Shown here: piece after piece, positions 25,801 to 34,288 of the stretch
Layout: the number at the start of each line of letters is the position of its first letter
Position numbering within the stretch: the first letter of the stretch is position 1
Source: a bacterium
GTDB lineage: Bacteria > Zhuqueibacterota > Zhuqueibacteria > Residuimicrobiales > Krinioviventaceae
NCBI GenBank assembly: GCA_029561455.1
Contig: JAKQIY010000085.1
Location: 1-64,000 of the forward strand
Length of the DNA: 64,000 nt
Direction of reading: 5' to 3'
Translations under genes and position numbers: made by a program
The notes under the pieces: generated by a model
Seen by the model: only the letters and a program-made list of their open reading frames with translations
The model's database searches: none
Told to the model about the DNA's origin: nothing

Positions 25801-27760
25801 CAGCCGGCAAGCAATTCCTGAAGAAGATACAAAAATGTTGCAAGTGTATGCAAATACAGCATTACAGGCGATTATCAACGCCAATCTTTACCTGCAAACA
25901 GACCTGGCAAGGGAAGAAGTACGGAAAAGTGAAGAAAAATTCAGAACGTTGACAGAAAACATTACCATGGGCGTCTACAGAAGAACAAGCGGCAACCGTG
26001 GTAAAATCATTGAAGCAAATCCTGCATTGGTGAAAATGTTTAATTTCAACAGTAAAGAAGAATTCCTGGCCGCCAATTTCAACAAGCTCTTTCAGAATCA
26101 AAGTGAAAGAAAAGTTCTCAATAAAAAGCTGTTACAGCATGGTATGATAAGACACGAACAGATCAATTTTAAAAAACAAGATGGTTCTCCATTTATCGGC
26201 TCAATTTCGACAGTTGTAGTAAAGGATGATGCCGGTAAAATCAAATATTATGATGGTATTATCGAAGATATTACGGAACGCATACAAGCCGCTGAAACCC
26301 TGGAAAAAGAGCGCACCTTGCAGAGAACATTAATAGATAATCTGCCCTGCGGTGTGTTTGTAAAAAACAAAAATTACCAAAAAATCATTGTAAACCCGGT
26401 TCATATTGAGGAAGTAAAAAATCGCTTAAAATCACTCAAGATCAACCCGGATGTAAATTTACTTGATAAAACGGATTTTGATGTATTTCCTCAGGAACTG
26501 GCAGCCAGATTTTTTACAGAAGATCAAAAAGTGATCAAAGATGGAGAGATAATTTTAAACAAAGAAGAATATGGCGTTAAAGAAGACGGCTCCAAGGTAT
26601 GCCTTTTGGTTTCCAAAGTGCCGCTGCGTGATAAAGATGGTACTATCATTGGTATAGTAGGGATTACTAATGACATTACCGATCACCAGGTTGCCGCTGA
26701 AACCATTGAAAAGGAACGCACGTTGCTTCGCACTCTGATTGATAATTTGCCCGGTGGTGTTTTTGTAAAGGACAAGAACTATCGTAAAATTATTGTCAAT
26801 CCGATCCATGTCGATGGAGTTAAAGGTCATTTACAATTCCTGGGTATGAACTCGAATATTGATTTACTTGGGAAAAATGATTTCGAGGTTTTTCCCCAGG
26901 ACCTGGCAGAAAAGTTCAGTAAGGAAGATCAAAAAGTTGTTGAACATGGTCAGCTTATATTAAATCAGGAAGAATTTGGTGTAGATGCTAAAGGTGAAGA
27001 GGTTTGTCTTTCAGTGTCCAAAGTTCCATTACGAGATCAAGGTGGTTCTATAACCGGCATGGTAGGTATTACAGTCGATATATCTGAACAAAAACGGGCT
27101 CAGCAACAAATTCAAAAAGATTTAATGGAAAAACAGGTATTAATAAGAGAATTATATCACCGCACAAAAAACAATATGCAGGTCATATCTTCCATGCTGC
27201 GGCTGCATTCAAAACGAGTTAAAAATCAACAAGTTACAACAATTTTAAATGAAATTGAAAATAAAATATTATCCATGGCCCTGGTACATCAAAAATTATA
27301 CGAATCCAGGGACTTGTCGCATTTAAATTTAAAGGACTATTTTAACAGCCTGGTTTCCCTGTTAAGAATGATACACAGCAATTCTTCCACAAATATTAAT
27401 TTTATTGTGGAAGGTGAAGAAATAAATGTTCTCATCGATACCGCTATTCCCTGCGGGTTGATCATCAATGAATTATTGACCAATTCAATAAAATATGCCT
27501 TTCCCGATAAAAAAGACGGCACTATAACAATCAGCCTCAAGATTGATGAAAAAAATCAACTTTTGATCAAAGTTGCCGATAATGGTATTGGACTACCCGT
27601 AAGCTTTGATTTTGATCAAGACTGTAACCTGGGCCTGGAATCAGTCATAGGTCTGGTAAGACATCAACTACAGGGTGAGGTCAGTTTTGTAAATAAAGAT
27701 GGATTAACCTGTAATATTTGTCTTAAAGAACAATCCTATAAACCCAAGAATATATCATGA
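22802..27760 (+). CDS. Propeller sensor kinase with GAF and three PAS domains
   Basis: A 1652-residue paralogue of the kinase at 19102. Order: signal peptide; periplasmic propeller (about 25-690); Y_Y_Y domain (about 700-770); membrane helix (about 786-804); coiled coil (about 810-855); GAF-like domain (about 858-1030); a PAS (about 1040-1165) ending YYDGIIEDITERIQ; two further PAS domains (about 1170-1300 and 1305-1435) that are near copies of one another (LIDNLPxGVFVKxKNY...); HisKA_2 with H1453 (RELYHRTKNNMQVISSML); HATPase (NELLTNSIKYAF, VADNGIGLP). It can therefore combine a periplasmic signal with one or more cytoplasmic cues. TTG or ATG start near 22802, with GGAGG at about 22789. The stop overlaps the next gene by 4 bases. 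Confidence 0.92.
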   Translation: MKYIMSVFFLILVSINSSVLSFTIENQFQHFTTEQGLSSSNVTGIIQDDQGFIWIGTDNGLNTYDGYNFNVYKKIANDSSSLVHNQITLLYLDSQKRLWIGTVWGLSLYNRQKNNFVNNFTFNNLETRKNVKSIIEDKNFNLLLISDDGLIFKFDEQSRNFRQMYDLNMMIMSFAIDQNNDFWIGNLDGLHHLNIKDMTFTLYQHKPDDDNSISNNIVMSLLQDRDRLWVGTAGNGLNLYNSNTNSFKRLFINKTNIYFIYRDDQGIIWFGTSQGLIQYNEQTGRYHEYLHDSKDQTSLSSEGASCCIKDRQTNLWVGTKFGGVNFSSKNKAFNFLNLKSSPPLTKNNISSLFIDKKGNLWAGSFNEGIDVISRVRGTKINYEPDSRNSFSIGKGTVHTIFQDSRGVIWVSTFEGGLQYYDEKTGRFKSVDIISANNQSVLSRDIRSIAEDKHNNLWLATHGAGLCKYDYYAKKTTFYQFDQNNIENSLANNWLFKIIIDSKEQLWIATANGLTLMTPDEKMTSFRNISHNENSLSNDAVYTLYEDCRQRIWVGTAEGLNLFNPQSKSFTRIMEKDGLASDYIYGILGDENGNLWLSTSNCLIKYNHDTQVIRNYDYRDGLLSNEFLINSCFKNHDGELLFGGVNGIVTFNPDSLHDNPHAPSVHLVDFKIFNKSVPIGNNPKQDILTAHIDQTRKIHLQHDQNMITLQFVALNYISPGKNQYAYKLEGLDKDWNFVVSKREANYTNLDPGEYTFKVKASNNDGIWNETGVGVKIKIFPPFWETPWFQIAGAVMLLAGIWFFYRIRTYHIHQRNRSLEVKIQEHTLELQIANSSLKKEMDERLDAEKNLLATNQRLQILQQVTAAVHESLDPNKIFHDITDVIVNKMGYSSAILLTLDENGQCYKAMSLSSSKKILNGFNNIFGQDLHNITFPVDKVTNWYKKTINNRELVINKNLEEIAFPLLDKHICQLFNNLGGNQNFILIPLVKNRELMGGLVMSSSRQAIPEEDTKMLQVYANTALQAIINANLYLQTDLAREEVRKSEEKFRTLTENITMGVYRRTSGNRGKIIEANPALVKMFNFNSKEEFLAANFNKLFQNQSERKVLNKKLLQHGMIRHEQINFKKQDGSPFIGSISTVVVKDDAGKIKYYDGIIEDITERIQAAETLEKERTLQRTLIDNLPCGVFVKNKNYQKIIVNPVHIEEVKNRLKSLKINPDVNLLDKTDFDVFPQELAARFFTEDQKVIKDGEIILNKEEYGVKEDGSKVCLLVSKVPLRDKDGTIIGIVGITNDITDHQVAAETIEKERTLLRTLIDNLPGGVFVKDKNYRKIIVNPIHVDGVKGHLQFLGMNSNIDLLGKNDFEVFPQDLAEKFSKEDQKVVEHGQLILNQEEFGVDAKGEEVCLSVSKVPLRDQGGSITGMVGITVDISEQKRAQQQIQKDLMEKQVLIRELYHRTKNNMQVISSMLRLHSKRVKNQQVTTILNEIENKILSMALVHQKLYESRDLSHLNLKDYFNSLVSLLRMIHSNSSTNINFIVEGEEINVLIDTAIPCGLIINELLTNSIKYAFPDKKDGTITISLKIDEKNQLLIKVADNGIGLPVSFDFDQDCNLGLESVIGLVRHQLQGEVSFVNKDGLTCNICLKEQSYKPKNIS

Positions 27761-28125
27761 GCGATAATATTAAAGTATTGATTGTTGAAGATGAAGCGAT
27801 AACTGCAAAATGTTTGCAAATGGATTTAGAAGATATGGGTTTGGAGGTTATAAACCCGGTATCAAATGGCGAAGATGCAATTAAAGTTGCCCAGTTGGAA
27901 CATCCATCGCTGATACTGATGGATATTCGTTTGGCCGGCAAGATGGATGGGATTGAAACCGCAGAAAAAATTCTTAGCAATCAAAAAATACCCATAATAT
28001 ATCTAACCGGTTTCTCTACCGGTTTAATCAAAGAACGCGCCCAGAAAACCAAACCGGTCGGTTTTGTGGAAAAACCGATAAATGTAAACAGAATTGTACA
28101 AATTATTAATACTATGGGGCATTAA
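27757..28125 (+). CDS. Stand-alone receiver response regulator, partner of the GAF/PAS kinase
   Basis: A 122-residue receiver domain with E11-D12, D56 (LILMDIRLAG) and the conserved Lys (FVEKPIN). The start ATG overlaps the kinase stop (ATGA), so translation is coupled. It is the same length as, and clearly paralogous to, the receiver at 22314, showing that the whole kinase-receiver pair was duplicated and then diverged. No output domain. Confidence 0.92.
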   Translation: MSDNIKVLIVEDEAITAKCLQMDLEDMGLEVINPVSNGEDAIKVAQLEHPSLILMDIRLAGKMDGIETAEKILSNQKIPIIYLTGFSTGLIKERAQKTKPVGFVEKPINVNRIVQIINTMGH

Positions 28126-28175
28126 ATAGTCGGTGATTGGTTGAAATTACCGAAAACCTCTTTTTTCACAAAATC

Positions 28176-28200
28176 TCCCCAAAGTTGATTTATTTGGGGA
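28176..28200 (+). terminator. Terminator-like hairpin after the second kinase operon
   Basis: TCCCCAAA (28176-28183) pairs with TTTGGGGA (28193-28200) around a 9-base loop, about 50 bases after the receiver stop. No T-run, moderate support. Confidence 0.55.
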
Positions 28201-28249
28201 ACTCGTGAGTTCTTGTTTCGTTTTACACATATTCTTAACCGGAGGTTAA

Positions 28250-28636
28250 ATGAAAATTTCTCATATTGCACTATGGGTGACAAACATAGAACACATGCGT
28301 CAATTTTATGAAACCTACCTGGGCGGGATCGGTAATAAAAAATATGAAAATCCCGCAAAAGGATTTACTTCTTATTTTCTGTCATTTGCCGGGACCAGCC
28401 GGCTGGAACTCATGCACAAACCAGGTATTTCCGGTGTAGCTGCAACTGACGTGGATCGCCCCGGTATTGCACACCTGGCTTTTTCAGTAGGTTCGCCGGA
28501 TGCTGTCGATGCTCTGACAAACCGGCTGCGTAATGATGGTTACAAAATAATTGCTGAACCGCGCCGTACCGGCGATGGATACTATGAAAGCGTTATTGCA
28601 GACCCTGAAGGCAACCGGCTCGAAATCACCGCGTAA
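28250..28636 (+). CDS. VOC-family (glyoxalase-like) protein
   Basis: A 128-residue protein preceded by GGAGG. Paired beta-alpha-beta-beta-beta modules: KISHIALWVTNIEHMRQFYETYLGG at the N-terminus, RLELMH in the middle, GIAHLAFSVGS opening the second half, and DPEGNRLEITA at the end. The metal ligands of the VOC fold (H in ISHIAL, E in LELM, H in IAHLAF, E in RLEIT) are all present. Substrate unknown: lactoylglutathione-lyase-like, dioxygenase-like or resistance proteins all share this fold. Probably cytoplasmic. Confidence 0.85.
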   Translation: MKISHIALWVTNIEHMRQFYETYLGGIGNKKYENPAKGFTSYFLSFAGTSRLELMHKPGISGVAATDVDRPGIAHLAFSVGSPDAVDALTNRLRNDGYKIIAEPRRTGDGYYESVIADPEGNRLEITA

Positions 28637-28680
28637 TAAAATGGATTGCTGTAATTAACACATTTACCGAGGGAAAAACA

Positions 28681-29133
28681 ATGAAAACAAGCGCAGCACA
28701 ACTCAGCGCCATCATCTCACGGGTTAAACCCGCATTGGCACAAATCACGGCACAGGAAGCCGGAATAAAACCAGCGCCGCAGGCCTGGTCTAAAAAGGAA
28801 ATTCTGGGACATCTGATCGATTCTGCCGCCAATAACCATCAGCGATTTGTGCGCGGCGCACAAAACCTGGCCGCAGACTTTCCGCCCTACAATCAGAACC
28901 GCTGGGTGGAAGTGCAGCATTACAATGATATGAACTGGTCCGACATTGTTGAACTATTCTGTCAATTGAACCTGCATCTCTGCCGGGTGTTGGAGGTGTT
29001 GCCGGAAGAATGCCTGCAAAATCCGTGCAACATTGGTAAAGAGCAGCCCGTACCCCTGCAATTTATTATCACCGATTACCTGCGGCATTTAAAGCACCAT
29101 CTCTCAAAAATTCTTGGCACCCCCGTAGAATAA
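28681..29133 (+). CDS. DinB-like (YfiT/DinB) metal-binding protein
   Basis: A 150-residue helical protein: WSKKEILGHLIDSAANNHQRFVRG near residue 40 and YLRHLKHHLSKI at the C-terminus, giving the spaced histidines that bind a metal in the DinB/YfiT four-helix fold. In this superfamily some members are thiol-dependent transferases; the substrate here is unknown. It starts 44 bases after the VOC gene with GAGGG upstream, so the two are probably cotranscribed. Confidence 0.82.
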   Translation: MKTSAAQLSAIISRVKPALAQITAQEAGIKPAPQAWSKKEILGHLIDSAANNHQRFVRGAQNLAADFPPYNQNRWVEVQHYNDMNWSDIVELFCQLNLHLCRVLEVLPEECLQNPCNIGKEQPVPLQFIITDYLRHLKHHLSKILGTPVE

Positions 29134-29274
29134 AGTACTGTTTGCTATAATAATTATCCAATGAGAGTGAAACAGGAATATCAAAATAATACTGTTTCAA
29201 AACAGCATTGCAGCAAATGAGCAAGACAATACGCTGTACCCTTCTATTCCGGTATATTTTCCCAGTCAAATAAA

Positions 29275-29307
29275 AAAGGCTGTCCATCAACCACACAGAC
29301 AGCCTTT
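29275..29307 (-). terminator. Terminator of the CotH gene (minus strand)
   Basis: AAAGGCTGTC (29275-29284) pairs with GACAGCCTTT (29298-29307) around a 13-base loop. Read on the minus strand the hairpin is followed by a T-run, 26 bases after the CotH gene stop. The + strand DinB-like gene also ends upstream of it. Confidence 0.85.
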
Positions 29308-29332
29308 CAATCAGTCACTGTTTTATAAAATA

Positions 29333-32300
29333 TTACTTTAAAAACAAGAGTTTGCGGGTTTGGGTAAAACCATTCGCTTTCATTTGGTAGAAATACACTC
29401 CGCCGGCAATGTTATTCGGACGCCAGGTTACATTATACAGACCTGGAGAATAGAATTGATCCGCAACTATAGCCACTTCCCTGCCGAGAATATCGAACAC
29501 CTTTATTGTTACCATACCCGGTTTGGCAACAGCAAAAGACAGTCTGGTTTCCGGGTTGAACGGATTGGGATAATTCGCATACAGGGCGAATTGCTGCGGC
29601 AATGCCGGTTCCGGTTTGACCTCGGTAGCCAGATCGGTCTGTCCGGGCGAGCCGTGTACGTTATGTGAAGAACGCCAGTAAGCGGCGTCATCGGGATCGC
29701 CGGTAGGATTATTTTGCGCGCTTACCAGGGAATAGCCGAGGCTGTCCGGCAACGTTGGCCAGGGGGCTTTGTCATTATATCGGACATTGATAATTGTGTC
29801 GCCGGTGGCGCTGAGCATAACGATCCGTTCCCCGCCGTTATCCAACTGGCCGTCGTATTCGCCATCCGGGGTGAACTGATAACGCTGCTGGAACATGGCG
29901 GGATTGGAAGCAATAACATAATAAGCGCCGGGATCGAGAGTGGTTGCAGCCGGGAATGTATAATCGACGCCATTAACAAAAGCAGCATTAGTCAGATTGA
30001 CAATCGCAGCTCCGGTATTTCTTACTTCCAAAAACTCGAACTCTTTATCATCAACATCGCCATCATCCAGGGGATGATAATGAATTTCCGTTATTTTAAT
30101 CATACCCAGGTCTTCCCCTGCCAGGAAAGATATTTCGTGCAAGGCGCTCCAGGTATTGTTATTTTTAATTCTGGCTTTTAAAATCGAGGTAGAGCTAATT
30201 GAAACATCAACCTGGTCGCCGCCGTCAATAGCAGTGGGAGAAGCGGCGCCGCCAATCAGCCGGGGATCGCTGCCGTCCAGGGTATATAAAATATTACCCT
30301 GCTTGTTATTGGGGTTAATCAGCGTCAGAGCATACCCTGAGGTGATATTGACAGATGATTCAATGATCTCAACATTTTGATGCAAGACGGTGGGCGGATC
30401 GATGTTTACATACAAGCTCTCGTCATAAAGTTGATCGAGAACAATTGCCGGACGTTCCGGGAAATAGTCATCGACAATTTGATTAACAATTGGCAACCAG
30501 TCATCATCTTTGGTGCGCGGCGTCCAGTTGCCGTTCGAATCACCCCAACGAGCTGATTCCGCGATAATAGCCATTTCGATCTCTTTGGTACGGCCGGTAA
30601 AAATTTTGGTGGTATTGGCAGGAACAAACACACCGTTGTTATAAAATTGTTTATAAACATGATCGATAAAGCGCATGCGGTATTCCGCATTATCGCATAA
30701 TTTATAATGCAGCCATTGCGGGTGGAATTTATTAAAATCCCACACCTCCATCCTATTCCAGTCATCGAGCTCGTGCAGGTTAACACGATTCTCATTAATA
30801 CCATCACCAATGCTCACATAATCATAAAGCAGGGTATGTTCCGCATCATGGGATAAAAATTTGAATCCTTCATTATCATTGCGGTTGTAAATGGCATAAA
30901 AATTATTTGGGTCCTTGTTGCTGCGAAACTTGGAAACCGGCGAATCAAAGTTCCCCGTATAAAAGATGATCAACATATAGTCGATCAGATTATCAATATC
31001 AACCAGATTTCTTCCCTCAGGATTTTTACTGCCGTCGGCATTCAAACCCTGGAGTTGAAAATAGTTGGCATTGCCGGTAAAACCCACCTGGCAGGCGTCA
31101 AACACTTCTTGCCAGGCATCTAGGTTGCCGTCGGTTGCTTCAATATCATAAGAACCGGAGCCGAAATTATCCGCAATATTAATTTTAATAACATCATAAT
31201 CATCACTGTTCCCACCCATATAGGAGGCGGCAAAAGAAGCTTCCGGGCGTTCCTGGGTTTGAAATATTCCCCAGTACATGCCATTAAGGTATAAATGATA
31301 AAACCGGCTGCGGGTATAGGGCTGACCCATTTCACGCTGCATATCGCGGGAAAAAACATCTCGCGTCATAGTATTATACCGGCCATCGCCGCCGCTGTAA
31401 AAACTCCAGGAATAATTTTGTGAAGTGCGCAAGTCCACTTTATCAAACTCATCCACACCCTCATCGCCAAACAGAGGAAATTTCAACTTGGCGTGGCCAT
31501 ATTCCTCCTCGCGGAAAAACAGGCGAAAAGCGTGTTTGGGATTGTAACCATGCCGGCTCCAGCCGCCGCGGATACGCAGCCCGGCATTGATTTGAAATCC
31601 CGTGCTGCCGTCCGGGTTGATTAATTCCACAGAGACCGGCCGTTCCCATTCCATGCCATGGTAGAGAGCATTGACATAAATACCGGTCTGGGGGTCAAAA
31701 AGGTTATCATTATCTGTAACCAGTGAAAAAGTGGGAATATCTTTGAACGCATCAATCATATCTTTATTGTAACGGGAATCATTGACAACCCGGGAATCCA
31801 TATCATAATCCAAACCCTGATCGTTCACCATATATTCAGGCCAGTCACCGCCGGGATAGGTCTGGGTTAGCACTTTGTCCAGGAATATATAGGAATGAGT
31901 TATAACTTCCGAAGCCTGTACGCCATTTTGCATGATCACTGCGCTAACCGTCACGCAGGGCGTTTTGGCGCGGCCGGTGGTTGAATTGGGGTTAACGGCA
32001 ACCGTTGCAGCGCCACTAGTCGTAAAAGCAGAGGCGGAAGACAAGGGATCGGAACCGTCCAGGGTATACTTGATCTGATAACTGGGCAGAATTGAAGAAA
32101 TTGACAAGTTAAAATTTGTTTCATAAAAACCGCGTTCAGGATAAAAAACCGGGGTGTCTGCCCAATCTGCCCGTTTAACCTTGACTTCTACACTATCGGA
32201 AATCGTCGTAGCCCCATCGTTATCAAAAGCAACTGCTGCCAGTTTATGGGTGCCGCGGAGGGCGTTTTCCCAGTTGATTGTATAAGGAGCAGCGTTTACT

Positions 32301-33025
32301 TGTCCGATCTTGGTGTTATTGGCGTAAAATTCCACTTTAGCAATCGTGCCATCTTCATCCACTGCGGTTGCTTCTATTGGGATAATTTCCCCTTCATCAA
32401 ATTTATCGCCGTCATCGGGAGTGACAATTTCAACACTTGGTGGTTTGGTATTGAGAATCCGTTTAATATCGAGATAATTAATATTAAAATTGCTGCTTTC
32501 AATGACAATTTTCATTACCTGCTGACCGGCATTAAGAGTAAATTCCGGAGATTTTACAGTGACCCAGGTTTGCCAGCCGCCGGTGCGGGTAGCAGTTATA
32601 GTATTAGTAAGATTGACATTGTTAAATTCGACATGGAAAGCGCCGTCAACATCCTGCGCCGCTGTTCGGGCTTCAATCTGGTAAATAGCCGAACTGGTAA
32701 CGTTTACCGTATATTCAATCCATTCTCCGGCAACGATCCAACCAACATTATAGCCGCCTTCACCACAACTTTCAATATCAACATCCACATCATTGCGATA
32801 AGAACTGCCGCTATTACCGGCATCGGAATCATGATAGGCGACACCTTCACCGCCGTTATCAAAATTTTCCACTTCAATTTTACCGGGAATTGCAAAAGCA
32901 GAGCCGTTGAATGGCGTTTGTTCCGCAGCTAACAAAGCCGCACTGAACATGAACAGTATTAAACAACAAATTGTTAACAGTACAAACGGTGAAGTCGGTA
33001 ACGGAATTGAATTTCTTTTATTCAT
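29333..33025 (-). CDS. Giant secreted CotH protein with CBM6, lamin-tail and sorting domains
   Basis: A 1230-residue exported protein. ATG 33025 is preferred over an upstream GTG because AAAGG sits just before it. After a signal peptide: a CBM6-like domain (about 30-160, KIEVENFDNGGEGVAYHD... and VGWIVAGEWIEYTVNV), an Ig-like domain (about 170-265, ATAVDEDGTIAKVEFYAN), a chitobiase-type domain (KYTLDGSDPLSS), a CotH kinase domain (about 380-800, GFQINAGLRIRGGWSRHGYNPKHAFRLFF is in its core), a second chitobiase-like domain (LYTLDGSDPR), a lamin-tail domain (KITEIHYHP..., EFLEVRNTG) and a sorting domain (YPNPFNPETRLSF to RKLLFLK). CotH proteins are atypical protein kinases in spores, and also occur in cellulosomes. 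Function in the extracellular setting is unknown. Confidence 0.9.
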   Translation of the reverse strand: MNKRNSIPLPTSPFVLLTICCLILFMFSAALLAAEQTPFNGSAFAIPGKIEVENFDNGGEGVAYHDSDAGNSGSSYRNDVDVDIESCGEGGYNVGWIVAGEWIEYTVNVTSSAIYQIEARTAAQDVDGAFHVEFNNVNLTNTITATRTGGWQTWVTVKSPEFTLNAGQQVMKIVIESSNFNINYLDIKRILNTKPPSVEIVTPDDGDKFDEGEIIPIEATAVDEDGTIAKVEFYANNTKIGQVNAAPYTINWENALRGTHKLAAVAFDNDGATTISDSVEVKVKRADWADTPVFYPERGFYETNFNLSISSILPSYQIKYTLDGSDPLSSASAFTTSGAATVAVNPNSTTGRAKTPCVTVSAVIMQNGVQASEVITHSYIFLDKVLTQTYPGGDWPEYMVNDQGLDYDMDSRVVNDSRYNKDMIDAFKDIPTFSLVTDNDNLFDPQTGIYVNALYHGMEWERPVSVELINPDGSTGFQINAGLRIRGGWSRHGYNPKHAFRLFFREEEYGHAKLKFPLFGDEGVDEFDKVDLRTSQNYSWSFYSGGDGRYNTMTRDVFSRDMQREMGQPYTRSRFYHLYLNGMYWGIFQTQERPEASFAASYMGGNSDDYDVIKINIADNFGSGSYDIEATDGNLDAWQEVFDACQVGFTGNANYFQLQGLNADGSKNPEGRNLVDIDNLIDYMLIIFYTGNFDSPVSKFRSNKDPNNFYAIYNRNDNEGFKFLSHDAEHTLLYDYVSIGDGINENRVNLHELDDWNRMEVWDFNKFHPQWLHYKLCDNAEYRMRFIDHVYKQFYNNGVFVPANTTKIFTGRTKEIEMAIIAESARWGDSNGNWTPRTKDDDWLPIVNQIVDDYFPERPAIVLDQLYDESLYVNIDPPTVLHQNVEIIESSVNITSGYALTLINPNNKQGNILYTLDGSDPRLIGGAASPTAIDGGDQVDVSISSTSILKARIKNNNTWSALHEISFLAGEDLGMIKITEIHYHPLDDGDVDDKEFEFLEVRNTGAAIVNLTNAAFVNGVDYTFPAATTLDPGAYYVIASNPAMFQQRYQFTPDGEYDGQLDNGGERIVMLSATGDTIINVRYNDKAPWPTLPDSLGYSLVSAQNNPTGDPDDAAYWRSSHNVHGSPGQTDLATEVKPEPALPQQFALYANYPNPFNPETRLSFAVAKPGMVTIKVFDILGREVAIVADQFYSPGLYNVTWRPNNIAGGVYFYQMKANGFTQTRKLLFLK

Positions 33026-33059
33026 ACATATACCTTTCAAGTTTAACACCTGTAATTAT

Positions 33060-34286
33060 TCATATTTCATTATCGGAAAAATTATCCATTTTCTTTATAA
33101 ATACCTGCCGTATCCGGGATTGCGTAGCCCGTGTTACGGTAATTTTACAACCGGGGAAATCAATTTCCTCGCCGGTTTTTGGAATATAACCCAACTGATA
33201 TTCCAACAAGCCGCCAATAGTTACATAATCGCCTCGCGGCAATCTCAAGCCATACTTTTCATCGAGTTCATTGATCTCCGCTCTACCGCTGACCAATATG
33301 GCGGTATCGTTGAATTTTTTAATATGGCGCGGTTCATCATCATACTCGTCATCTATCCTGCCGAAAATTTCTTCGATAATATCTTCCATAGTAATCAGAC
33401 CTGCTGTGCCGCCGTATTCATCTATCACTATGGCAATGCTTTTTCCCTGTTTGCGCAGGGCATTCATAGCATTAATGACGGACACTGTTTTCGGTAAAAA
33501 CAGCGCCGGGCGGATTATATCGGCGATAGAGTTTACCTTGGACAACAAGTCATTAAAATACAAAAAACCTTTAATATTATCAAGTTCGTCATCATAAACC
33601 GGCAGCCGTGAATAACCGGTTTGCGTGAATCTTTTGTACACATCTCGCAGCGGTATAGTCATTTCAATTCCGAATATTTCGGTGCGCGGCACCATGATCT
33701 GACCGATACGGGTCTCGTCAATATTAATAGCGCGTGAAATCATCAGCCGGTCGTGTTCGCCGATTTGCTGGGTACTGAAATACTCCCGCAACAGGATGGG
33801 CAGATCCTGCTTGCGGAAAAAGGTGGTCACTGCCGATTGCCCGCCTTTGAATATATTGACTGCCATCTGAGCTATAAATTCTGCCAGTTTTATTAATGGA
33901 TAAAGTATAATATAAATAATAAACAAAACCGGCGCTGCCACCCGGATGATACGGTTCGGCATGAGCTGGGCGATGGACTTGGGCAGGATTTCTCCAAAAA
34001 TAAGCAAGCCTATCGTTGTGCAAACGGCGATAAGCTTTTCATCTGCATATACTGAAAATACCGCAATCGCCAGGGTTGAACAGGCAATATTGGCAAAATT
34101 ATTTCCCACCAGAATAGCGGTAAGGAACCGGCGGGAATCTTTAAGCAAATACACGCCCGGAATGCGATCGGAATTATCATGGGGCTTCAAATAAAACCGC
34201 AGCCGGTTGGAAGAAACATAAGCTGTTTCGGTACCGGAAAAAAACGCGCTGAAAAAAATTGTGAGTATTAATATAGTCAGCAACAT
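33060..34286 (-). CDS. CNNM/CorC-HlyC family membrane protein (DUF21 + CBS pair)
   Basis: A 408-residue inner-membrane protein. DUF21/CNNM membrane part (about 1-180) with FFSAFFSGTETAYVSSNRLR, LVGNNFANIACS and GEILPKSIAQ, then two CBS motifs (MVPRTEIFGIEM...YSRLPVYDDELDNIKGFLYFND and AIVIDEYGGTAGLITMEDIIEEIFG), then a CorC_HlyC C-terminal domain. The family is linked to magnesium/cobalt export. The start is ATG 34286, two bases after the stop of the upstream yigZ-like gene, so both are in one operon; TTG 34292 is another possible start. Confidence 0.92.
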   Translation of the reverse strand: MLLTILILTIFFSAFFSGTETAYVSSNRLRFYLKPHDNSDRIPGVYLLKDSRRFLTAILVGNNFANIACSTLAIAVFSVYADEKLIAVCTTIGLLIFGEILPKSIAQLMPNRIIRVAAPVLFIIYIILYPLIKLAEFIAQMAVNIFKGGQSAVTTFFRKQDLPILLREYFSTQQIGEHDRLMISRAINIDETRIGQIMVPRTEIFGIEMTIPLRDVYKRFTQTGYSRLPVYDDELDNIKGFLYFNDLLSKVNSIADIIRPALFLPKTVSVINAMNALRKQGKSIAIVIDEYGGTAGLITMEDIIEEIFGRIDDEYDDEPRHIKKFNDTAILVSGRAEINELDEKYGLRLPRGDYVTIGGLLEYQLGYIPKTGEEIDFPGCKITVTRATQSRIRQVFIKKMDNFSDNEI

Positions 34287-34288
34287 AG

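Noticed and set aside
32246-32932. 228-residue + strand open frame inside the CotH gene
   Set aside because: It is the antisense of the CBM6 and Ig-like coding region, without start signal or homology.
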